Source: an uncultured bacterium
GTDB lineage: Bacteria; Patescibacteriota; Minisyncoccia; Moranbacterales; GWC2-37-73
Direction of reading: 5' to 3'
Length of the DNA: 20,503 nucleotides
Assembly (NCBI GenBank): GCA_903866285.1
Contig: CAIPMZ010000088.1
Span: 1-20,503, forward strand
Part shown: positions 14,669 to 20,503 of the stretch, one piece after another
How the letters are laid out: every line of letters begins with the position of its first letter
How positions within the stretch are numbered: position 1 is the first letter of the stretch
Translations under genes and position numbers: made by a program
The notes under the pieces: model-generated
Told to the model about the DNA's origin: nothing
What the model saw: only the letters and a program-made list of their open reading frames with translations
Database searches by the model: none

Positions 14669-15770
14669 ATCGACGAAAAGATGCTCGCGTATTTACGCTC
14701 TCCCTTATTTTCCTGGCAAGATAAATGGAGTAGGCATTACGCATCTTCACTACATCGTCAGCGATATTTCTCTTGGCATTTCTTGTCCCGCGATAATCAT
14801 CAAGGCATTCCTGGCACTTCGCTGACTGGCAGTCGTATTGGCATATTTCATACTTTTTTAAAAAATTGCTATTAGCGTTTCCGATAATATAATCTTTTTT
14901 TTGGGGAGAATTTATTAAAAAAGGTGAAAATGCTAGCTCTCCATCAGGATAAACTTCTAAGTTTTGATAAAAAGGGCACAATGTTTTCCCATAAAGCTTA
15001 CTCATTCCATTATCGTTCAACTCTCGATTTACTGAATTTAAAAATACAAAATCATTATTTTCAATACTCTCGTAAACAAAACTAACAACCTTCTTCATCT
15101 CAAACTTAAAATAAGCTTGCTGCTTATCGGTCCACTTAAAAAGAGGGCTCTGAATCGGTTCGATATTCACACTATCAAAACCCAGTTTAATTATGTACAA
15201 GAAGTTTTCGAAAAGCTCCGCAACTGAGGTTGGTAACACCCCAAACAGCACGCAGATATTTTTTTTCTCCATACTTGTCAAAAGTAGGGGTATTTTTTTA
15301 ATGACCAGATCAAAGGAACCCTTTCGATCACTCGTGATTCTTGCTTTATTATGTATTTCTTTTTTTCCATCGATTGAAATGGATATTTTTACGTCCTCCT
15401 TTCTTAAAAAAGCAAGATTTTGTTTGTCTAATAGCGTCCCATTTGTCCCATTTGAAATAATAAGCTTCTTTTTGTTTTCTTTTGCTATTTTTTTTGAAAA
15501 AATTACAATCTCCTTTAATAACCCAAGAAATAAAAGTGGCTCACCGCCATAAATGATGAGCATTTTATCCTTGCCATGTGAGCTTAGAAATAGTCTCAGG
15601 ATTTTCTTGGCTGAGTCAAGTGAGATAACCCGACCATCCTTCTCAACAAAACAATACCGACAATTAAGGGTGCACTTTGTTGTTAAGGAAAGGCGCAAAG
15701 TATGAACCTCCTTATTAAAGTTTTGCTTAGTTCCCTGGAGAATCCCTCCATCCTTATTACTTTTTGGCAT
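14634..15770 (-). CDS. Radical SAM enzyme with partly degenerate SPASM domain
   Basis: This 378-aa enzyme has C33-x3-C37-x2-C40 (T-T-K-C-T-L-N-C-R-Y-C-F), Y-G-G-E-P-L-L (75-78 core) and S-I-S-I-D-G. The usual T-N-G-T-L-L motif is expanded to N-G-T-N-G-T-L-L by a 9-bp tandem duplication (15436-15453). The SPASM region starts normally (C-P-F-Y-Q-N-L-E-V-Y-P-D-G-E-L). It lacks the second Cys of the C-x(n)-G-x-x-x-x-C pair, which reads A-F-S-P. C-Q-Y-D-C-Q-S-A-K-C-Q-E-C then follows. One auxiliary cluster may therefore be altered. The start has an AAGG-like Shine-Dalgarno. It is paired by overlap with the barrel-like gene at 13874. It likely acts on the cluster's peptide. Confidence 0.85.
   Translation of the reverse strand: MPKSNKDGGILQGTKQNFNKEVHTLRLSLTTKCTLNCRYCFVEKDGRVISLDSAKKILRLFLSSHGKDKMLIIYGGEPLLFLGLLKEIVIFSKKIAKENKKKLIISNGTNGTLLDKQNLAFLRKEDVKISISIDGKKEIHNKARITSDRKGSFDLVIKKIPLLLTSMEKKNICVLFGVLPTSVAELFENFLYIIKLGFDSVNIEPIQSPLFKWTDKQQAYFKFEMKKVVSFVYESIENNDFVFLNSVNRELNDNGMSKLYGKTLCPFYQNLEVYPDGELAFSPFLINSPQKKDYIIGNANSNFLKKYEICQYDCQSAKCQECLDDYRGTRNAKRNIADDVVKMRNAYSIYLARKIRESVNTRASFRRYVGQAKKRIFE
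15436..15453. repeat. 9-bp tandem duplication in the SPASM gene's T-N-G-T motif
   Basis: GTCCCATTT is present twice in a row (15436-15444 and 15445-15453). In frame it doubles N-G-T in a motif that is conserved across rSAM/SPASM enzymes, adding three residues near the SAM site. Confidence 0.75.
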
Positions 15771-15830
15771 TTAATTTTCACCCTTGTTAATTATCAGATT
15801 AAAAGTCAATTTTCAAAAAAGTTTTTGTTT

Positions 15831-17297
15831 TCATATTAAATCCATAAATAAAGCATCCGCTTCTTCATTTTTTAAAAATCTCTGGTTATTAAAAAATTCT
15901 TCTTCAAGTGAAATAATAAATTTTTCATCATAAAAATATTTAGAAAAAACAGTATATTCACCTAAATTTTTAAAATTCGGCAACAAAAATTCGGCTGTAT
16001 TTTCAATCTTCTTCCTTTTTAATAAATACGCTATTTCCTTTGCAAAAATTTCATCGATATTTTTTCCAAATATCTCCGAAAATTTTTGCTTATCAACCTT
16101 ACTATACCGAAGGCAGCTTGTAACATAATAAATCATATCCTCTCTTGATTTTAAGCTACAAGCAGCTAAAATCGGTAATTTGTTTTTTTTCAAGGCCTCT
16201 GAATAAGCTTCCAGGTTATTATAATTAGCATATCTAAGCTTTCCGGCCACATGAGAAACAGCGCCTGGCCCAAGACCCAGAAAAGAACTATTATGCTCTA
16301 TTGCATCTGAAAGTTGAAAATTTATATCTTTACTCCCCTTACTGCTAGCGTCAAAATCATTCTCATTATAACCACTTTTCTTTAAAATTAATTGCCCAAG
16401 TTCACTCATTTTTTCTCTTTTTTTTATTTCTTGGAAGGAAACTTTTTGATTATCCTTCGTGAAAGTTGTTAAGTTTGTTGGAAAAAATGGATGGAGATGA
16501 ACCATATCAGGATCAAAAGAAATAACCTCCTCCAGGGTTTTTAGAAAACTGTCACCGGATTGCTGTGGCAATCCAACCATTAAATCAACATTAATGGTTT
16601 CAATCCCAACTCGTTTAGCATCTCTAATGCATCGCTGAAAAGAGCCACTCGTTTGAAATCTGTTCGCAAGCTCAATCACGTTTTGATCTAAACTCTGAAC
16701 ACCGATTGTTAATCTATTGACTTTATATTTTTTTAATAACTTTAATTTCGCAAGCGTCAGTAAATCAGGATTTCCTTCAAAGACAATTTGCCGACACTGA
16801 GCAAAATCAAAATTTTTATAAAGAAACTCAAAAAAAACCTTCAGCTGGCTCTCACTCAAAATAGAGGGGGTTCCGCCACCAATATACAAAGTGTGTATTT
16901 TTTGTTTTTTAAAATAAGGGCTGAGAAAAGTAATTTCCTTCTTCAAAAAGCCCAAAAAATCATTGAGCTCCTTATTATTATCAAGCTTTTTAGAGAAATA
17001 ACGACAATAAGTGCATCTTGTTTTGCAAAAAGGAATATGCACATAAAGACCGAGGTATTTATTGTTTTTAGCCATTTTTTTTCTCCAGGCACTGTGCACT
17101 TTTTCCCCGGCCTCTTTTTCTTTCCATGAAAAAAGAGGCGGATATTGAAAGGTATACCCACTAAAATCCGAATCAGCTATTTTTTTCGAAATCAATTTAA
17201 ATAAAAAATCTCTATTCTTTGGCATGCGGCATCTTTCCTTAATTTCATTAACTAACTTTTTAGATAAATAAGGACCATCGTAAAATAATAACAGCAT
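15831..17297 (-). CDS. HemN/HemW-superfamily radical SAM protein
   Basis: This 488-aa protein is clearly HemN-like: Y-V-H-I-P-F-C91-x3-C95-x2-C98-R-Y, I-G-G-G-T-P-S, E-G-N-P-D, then I-G-V-Q-S-L-D and G-L-P-Q-Q, and a HemN-type C-terminal domain. About 80 residues precede the rSAM domain, longer than in HemW. Members include coproporphyrinogen oxidase, the heme chaperone HemW, and the class C rSAM methyltransferases of RiPP pathways (NosN/TbtI type). Its place among peptide-modifying rSAM genes favours a methyltransferase-like role. The sequence alone does not separate these options, and no other heme gene is nearby. The start is uncertain: ATG at 17297 lacks a Shine-Dalgarno, while M25 has AAGGA about 10 nt upstream. 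Confidence 0.85.
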   Translation of the reverse strand: MLLLFYDGPYLSKKLVNEIKERCRMPKNRDFLFKLISKKIADSDFSGYTFQYPPLFSWKEKEAGEKVHSAWRKKMAKNNKYLGLYVHIPFCKTRCTYCRYFSKKLDNNKELNDFLGFLKKEITFLSPYFKKQKIHTLYIGGGTPSILSESQLKVFFEFLYKNFDFAQCRQIVFEGNPDLLTLAKLKLLKKYKVNRLTIGVQSLDQNVIELANRFQTSGSFQRCIRDAKRVGIETINVDLMVGLPQQSGDSFLKTLEEVISFDPDMVHLHPFFPTNLTTFTKDNQKVSFQEIKKREKMSELGQLILKKSGYNENDFDASSKGSKDINFQLSDAIEHNSSFLGLGPGAVSHVAGKLRYANYNNLEAYSEALKKNKLPILAACSLKSREDMIYYVTSCLRYSKVDKQKFSEIFGKNIDEIFAKEIAYLLKRKKIENTAEFLLPNFKNLGEYTVFSKYFYDEKFIISLEEEFFNNQRFLKNEEADALFMDLI

Positions 17298-17331
17298 CTA
17301 GTTTCGCAAAGAATATTATCAATTTACCAGT

Positions 17332-18225
17332 CTATTTAAGCTGTGCTAGACAGTCAGCATATAGGCTCTTGTTGCCTGCTTCCTTATTTGGAATATTTTC
17401 ACACGAAGAGACATCTTGACCCGTAGTATTAATAAAATTCTTCAAACAAACTTCATTTACATAGAAAATATTCCATTCTTTTTGCGAATTTTGAGCAAGT
17501 GCTATCTTACAGTAAGCTTTCTCTAAACTTCCACCCTGAAAAGAATTACTAATTTGTTCACACAAGTTTAAATCATGCCCATTCAAGGCGCCCACAAGGC
17601 TAACAGTATTTGCACACTTTCCCGCTTGTTCAGTTGTGGCTCCACTACACTTTGTATTATCGCCAGTCGCAATAGCTTCACAAGTTGCCTTCTTTACTAT
17701 GTCAGAAACCTGAGCACAAACAGCTGCATCTTTTTTCTGAATTGCCTGGCAAGAAAGCGAGAGCTCCTTATTTACAATATTAGCACAGTTTCCCTTACTA
17801 TCCATAAGAGTTGTTCCCAATAAATATCTTTCAGCGCAAGTAAATCCGTCGCTATCCTTATTAGAACCAGTTTCCGCGCAAACAGCTAAATCCTTCTTGG
17901 CAAGAGCTAGAAAGCCAGCGAAAAAAACATGCCTAGGACTTGAAACTTTTTCCCGCTTAAATGTTCCTTCCGGATCTGCCTGACAGTTTTCAAGATCATT
18001 AAGTGTCGCCCCGGCAACCAAGTCATATTGTTGCTCACCGTCAACACTCCCAGAATTAACAACGTCCGGTGTAATTACAGTATTCTGCACATTGTTATTT
18101 TCAGTTATTATTTCTTTTTGGACAAAATTAGGATAAATAAGAAAATAGAAGAATAATCCCAAGGAAATAAGTAACGCGATAATAAAAACTACGATATAAA
18201 TTCTTTTTGTTTTTTCTGAAGGCAT
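17332..18225 (-). CDS. Membrane-anchored Cys-repeat protein
   Basis: This 297-aa protein has an N-terminal transmembrane helix (about 8-30) after a short K-T-K-R cytoplasmic start, placing the rest outside the membrane. A linker of about 50 residues leads to a helical region with repeated spaced cysteines, for example D-A-A-V-C-A-Q-V-S-D-I-V-K-K-A-T-C and D-L-N-L-C-E-Q-I-S-N. About seven hydrophobic/Cys helix units run to the C-terminus (L-Y-A-D-C-L-A-Q-L-K). The units look like disulfide-stapled helical hairpins. It follows the peptide gene by 33 bp and is co-transcribed with it, so it could anchor, cap or protect against the modified peptide. I do not recognise the family and its function is unknown. 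Confidence 0.7.
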   Translation of the reverse strand: MPSEKTKRIYIVVFIIALLISLGLFFYFLIYPNFVQKEIITENNNVQNTVITPDVVNSGSVDGEQQYDLVAGATLNDLENCQADPEGTFKREKVSSPRHVFFAGFLALAKKDLAVCAETGSNKDSDGFTCAERYLLGTTLMDSKGNCANIVNKELSLSCQAIQKKDAAVCAQVSDIVKKATCEAIATGDNTKCSGATTEQAGKCANTVSLVGALNGHDLNLCEQISNSFQGGSLEKAYCKIALAQNSQKEWNIFYVNEVCLKNFINTTGQDVSSCENIPNKEAGNKSLYADCLAQLK

Positions 18226-18258
18226 AGTTAATAGTAGATTAATATTTAAAGAAGTAAA

Positions 18259-18501
18259 TTAACACCAACCACCCGAGCTATGTGAGCCATGTGAGCCATG
18301 TGAGCCATGTGAGCCATGATTACACTGCGCAAAACTATCAGTTGGCTTTGCAGATATGCTAAGAACCCCAGCCACCGCAATTACCACAGCTGTCATTTTT
18401 ACGATATCCTTTTTAGTCATCTTACCTTCCTCACTCAAGAGAAAAGTTTTTAAGTTCTTTTTAATGAGCGGGATTCTTTTTGATTCTTTTTTCATAATCA
18501 T
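18259..18501 (-). CDS. Candidate modified-peptide precursor with His-Gly-Ser repeats
   Basis: This 80-aa peptide has three parts. The basic N-terminus (1-26) ends F-L-L-S-E-E-G, like an Flp-type prepilin leader. A hydrophobic segment follows (about 33-51) with an S-F-A/Q signal-peptidase-like end at 58/59. The core contains C60-N, five His-x-Ser units (H62 to S76: four H-G-S and one H-S-S), G-G-W79 and a terminal C80. His-Xaa-Ser repeats are the hallmark of HxsA-type peptides processed by HxsB/HxsC rSAM enzymes, and an HxsB-like gene lies two genes upstream. Candidate targets are the His and Ser residues, W79 and the two Cys. It has its own promoter. The start has no clear Shine-Dalgarno (M3 is an alternative). 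Role inferred; the chemistry is unknown. Confidence 0.75.
   Translation of the reverse strand: MIMKKESKRIPLIKKNLKTFLLSEEGKMTKKDIVKMTAVVIAVAGVLSISAKPTDSFAQCNHGSHGSHGSHGSHSSGGWC
18282..18317. repeat. Four perfect 9-bp tandem repeats encoding His-Gly-Ser
   Basis: GTGAGCCAT (plus strand) is repeated without a mismatch at 18282, 18291, 18300 and 18309, with a degenerate fifth copy at 18273-18281. Codon-identical units point to recent expansion and possible slippage, which would change the number of H-G-S units in the peptide core. Confidence 0.9.
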
Positions 18502-18543
18502 TATTTTTAATTAAATTTTAGAAGCTAACTTTTGCTATTTAAA

Positions 18544-18572
18544 ATAATACCATATTATTGCCTTAGTTGCAA
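18544..18572 (-). promoter_or_regulatory. Promoter of the peptide precursor gene
   Basis: On the minus strand: TTGCAA (18572-18567), 17-bp spacer, then TATTAT (18549-18544) preceded by TGG (extended -10). It lies in the 77-bp gap after the upstream SPASM gene. This would allow higher expression of the peptide and downstream genes than of the two upstream enzymes. A second, overlapping arrangement (TTGACT, 17 bp, AATAAT) is also possible. Confidence 0.65.
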
Positions 18573-18578
18573 ATTAAG

Positions 18579-19733
18579 TCAAAAGCGATTTAGTACCACA
18601 AAAAACTCATCGTATTCAAGCCTTTTTATAATATTTGAATTCATAGTAAGAAGAATCTTAGAAACAGCGCAAAATGAACGCCAGAAATCACGCTCCGCAG
18701 AAGCAGTCTTTTTCTTATAAAGATAGTGCCCAATGGCGCAAGCGCAGTGTTGTTTAAATTTGCAAGTTTCGCATTTAAGTCCTGTTTCCGACAGAAGTTC
18801 CTTTCGAGAATTATTTAGAAACTGTAGACGCTTTTTTTCATCCACCCCTACGTTTGAATTTCCAACCAAATATTCACCTCTTACTGCTTTTGGCAAGGAA
18901 AAAACCTTATCGCAAGCAAAGAAGTTACCCATAGCGTCTATTTGAATTTTTCCGCAAATTGCCTGCTTGCCAGAGCCGGAACTTCCCAAAAGCTTATCCA
19001 CCATAGAAAGCCTAAAGGTTTTTCTACCTTTCACGCTAAAAAGTTGCAAGTAATATTGCTCTATTTTTTTTGCCTCTTGTTTTAAAATAACTAATTCCTC
19101 CTTACGCCAAGTAGTATAAATTTCGGGGTAGAAATCGACATATTTAAAATTCTGCTGTTGCAAAAATTTTATATTATCCAGCAATTGAGTTACGGTTTTG
19201 GGTCCAAAGACTAAGGAAGCTGAAAGCTGAAGCGAACCGAATTTAATTTTTTGAAGATTGCGCAAAATAACCTCGAAGCTAGATTTGCCATTCTTTATTT
19301 TAAAGGGTCGCATTTTATCATGCGTTTTTTTATCGCCATCAATGCTGATCCGGAAAGAGATCTTATATTTTTTAAAAAATTCCACATGCTCCTGTTTCAG
19401 CAAGGTTCCGTTAGTGACAACCACACCCTCCAAAAGAACCTCTTTTTTTCTCGCTTGTTTTTCGGCATAAGTATAAATATTTTTTACTAGTTCCCATTCC
19501 AAAAGAGGCTCACCGCCATTAAAACTCAAACTCTTTTTTTTTCCAGGATAATTCAGGAAGATGTCCACGGCTGACTTAATAGCGTGCTCATCAATTTCAT
19601 TAAAATCCTCTTTTTGTTTATGCACGAAGCAATAACGGCACTGAAGATTACACTTACCAGGGAAAAAGATATTCAATATTTGTGGAATATCGGCTGCTTG
19701 ATCTACCTCCTGATAATTTAAACTTTTTCGCAT
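18579..19733 (-). CDS. Radical SAM/SPASM peptide maturase
   Basis: This 384-aa enzyme has C28-x3-C32-x2-C35 (P-G-K-C-N-L-Q-C-R-Y-C-F-V), N-G-G-E-P-L-L, T-N-G-T-L-L and I-S-I-D-G-D. The C-terminal SPASM region is complete: C-G-K-I-Q-I-D-A-M-G-N-F-F-A-C-D-K, C-E-T-C-K-F-K-Q-H-C-A-C-A-I-G-H, and a last Cys in F-W-R-S-F-C. It should bind two auxiliary Fe-S clusters. It sits directly upstream of the His-Gly-Ser peptide gene and only 3 bp after the HxsB-like gene, so these two enzymes are the best candidates for the first modification of the peptide. Its precise chemistry cannot be read from the sequence. Confidence 0.88.
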   Translation of the reverse strand: MRKSLNYQEVDQAADIPQILNIFFPGKCNLQCRYCFVHKQKEDFNEIDEHAIKSAVDIFLNYPGKKKSLSFNGGEPLLEWELVKNIYTYAEKQARKKEVLLEGVVVTNGTLLKQEHVEFFKKYKISFRISIDGDKKTHDKMRPFKIKNGKSSFEVILRNLQKIKFGSLQLSASLVFGPKTVTQLLDNIKFLQQQNFKYVDFYPEIYTTWRKEELVILKQEAKKIEQYYLQLFSVKGRKTFRLSMVDKLLGSSGSGKQAICGKIQIDAMGNFFACDKVFSLPKAVRGEYLVGNSNVGVDEKKRLQFLNNSRKELLSETGLKCETCKFKQHCACAIGHYLYKKKTASAERDFWRSFCAVSKILLTMNSNIIKRLEYDEFFVVLNRF

Positions 19734-19736
19734 AAC

Positions 19737-20503
19737 TTATTTAAGCCAACTTTCAAAAACACCCTTATATTTTTCGTCGCTAATTTTAGTAAAAAGGTAA
19801 TCGAAAAGGGCTTTATTGATTTTGTGTTTATCGGTGTTGGGTATTTGAGGAAAAATGGTGCCATATTCGATAAAATTAGCCAAAGGACAAATGCCGCAGT
19901 ATGGTTTATAAACACAATCATTGCAGCCAGCCTGATTATCTAGCGCCGAACCTAAGCACATCGTCCTAGTTACTTCATTATCCACGACTTCTTCGTATTT
20001 ATGACTATGGACACTCCCTAATTTAAAATTATCATACCCCATTCTTTCGACCATGCGTCCCTCATCACAAGTGTAGACATTCCCGTTATAATCAAAGGCC
20101 ATTTGACCAATTCCGGCTCCACAAGGTGAACGCATTTCGTAGAAGGCGGCGTCGCTATAATTTAAAATTTTCTTTAGCGCCAGCACCGCTGTCCGCTCAA
20201 AAAAACGCGTCCCGCTTAAATTTAATTCTAAAATATAATCCAAAGCCTTTTCGTAAAATTCAATAAATTCTTCCGCGCTATAGCCAATGATCTCAACCGT
20301 CTTGCGTTGCAAACCAAGCGGGCTCAAGGGCCGGATAAAAATATTATCAAAACCATTGGCAAGATATTCATCCACAATTTCTTTTGGATAAGGCAAGGAA
20401 AATTTAGTTGTGGTCAGGACTGCATTTAAATTATCCACGAAAGCCTTTCCACTTTTCTGCTTCTTTTGACTAATTGCCGCCTGAACTTTCTTTACATTTG
20501 CAA
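19737..20503 (-). CDS. HxsB-like radical SAM/SPASM maturase (partial, N-terminus beyond window)
   Basis: The reading frame stays open to the right edge (codons upstream of 20438 read ...K-S-G-K-A-F-V), so the rSAM core with its C-x3-C-x2-C lies outside the window. What remains is the C-terminal half: I-V-D-E-Y-L-A-N-G-F ... I-R-P-L-S-P-L-G, then S-P-C-G-A-G-I-G-Q ... G-N-V-Y-T-C-D-E-G-R-M, C-L-G-S-A-L-D-N-Q-A-G-C-N-D-C, and Y-C-G-I-C-P-L-A-N. From memory this S-P-C-G-A-G-I-G-Q/T-C-D-E-G-R-M pattern is typical of HxsB, the His-Xaa-Ser system maturase. That fits the His-Gly-Ser peptide gene two genes downstream. Classification as SPASM is strong; the HxsB label is moderately sure. Confidence 0.75.
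   Translation of the reverse strand, partial: ANVKKVQAAISQKKQKSGKAFVDNLNAVLTTTKFSLPYPKEIVDEYLANGFDNIFIRPLSPLGLQRKTVEIIGYSAEEFIEFYEKALDYILELNLSGTRFFERTAVLALKKILNYSDAAFYEMRSPCGAGIGQMAFDYNGNVYTCDEGRMVERMGYDNFKLGSVHSHKYEEVVDNEVTRTMCLGSALDNQAGCNDCVYKPYCGICPLANFIEYGTIFPQIPNTDKHKINKALFDYLFTKISDEKYKGVFESWLK

Noticed and set aside
18273..18317. Short regular repeats suggestive of a CRISPR array
   Set aside because: The units are 9 bp without spacers and encode the H-G-S core of a peptide.
18320..18345. Lipobox around C60 of the peptide precursor
   Set aside because: The residues before the Cys are F-A-Q; Q at -1 does not fit the lipobox, which needs Gly, Ala or Ser there. A signal peptidase I or prepilin-type cut is more likely.
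7939..20503. One of the rSAM genes being NrdG, the activase for NrdD
   Set aside because: NrdG proteins are short (about 150-230 aa). All rSAM proteins here are over 300 aa with extra Cys regions or the HemN architecture, and none sits in the nrd operon.

Overview
The window looks like part of a chromosome from an anaerobic, AT-rich bacterium, most likely a Patescibacteria/CPR lineage. The evidence is indirect: lysine-rich small proteins, tightly packed co-directional genes, an anaerobic (class III) ribonucleotide reductase with NrdR, short tandem 7-bp and 13-14-bp repeats in the intergenic regions, and many secreted Cys-rich proteins of no known family. UGA is read as stop (for example at the end of nrdR), so this is not a UGA-recoding lineage. 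Every gene I can support is on the minus strand, so transcription runs from high to low coordinates.

Right and central part (about 20503 to 6972): a continuous radical-SAM (rSAM) cluster. It begins beyond the right edge with an HxsB-like SPASM enzyme. A second SPASM enzyme follows, then an 80-aa peptide gene with its own promoter. That peptide has a prepilin- or signal-peptide-like leader and a C-terminal core of His-Gly-Ser repeats bracketed by two cysteines. Next come a membrane-anchored Cys-repeat protein, a HemN/HemW-like rSAM protein, two copies of a module made of a SPASM enzyme plus a barrel-like protein, and four rSAM enzymes in tandem that resemble the HxsC group. The run ends with an A24 prepilin-peptidase-like membrane protease. 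In total nine rSAM genes surround one obvious small peptide substrate. The two barrel-like proteins carry repeated beta-hairpins ending in K-x-Y, recalling ABBA-fold aromatic prenyltransferases. I read this as an expanded His-Xaa-Ser-type RiPP or modified surface-peptide system; that is inference.

Surface-protein part (6867 to 4055): a promoter drives three exported or membrane-anchored proteins: a Cys-rich Ig-like protein, a small anchored beta-rich protein and a von Willebrand factor A (vWA) protein. The first and last share a Cys-rich C-terminal motif ending in W-(K/R)-E-x-x-P. A strong rho-independent terminator closes the unit at about 3985-4016.

Left part (3685 to 146): a separate nrd operon. 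It has an extended -10 promoter overlapped downstream by an NrdR box, a consensus DnaA box upstream, nrdR, nrdD, and a 93-aa gene that carries the glycyl-radical site missing from the NrdD polypeptide. The class III reductase therefore appears split into two chains. The intergenic stretch 3690-3960 is unusually rich in inverted repeats and may hold a structured RNA or repeat element.
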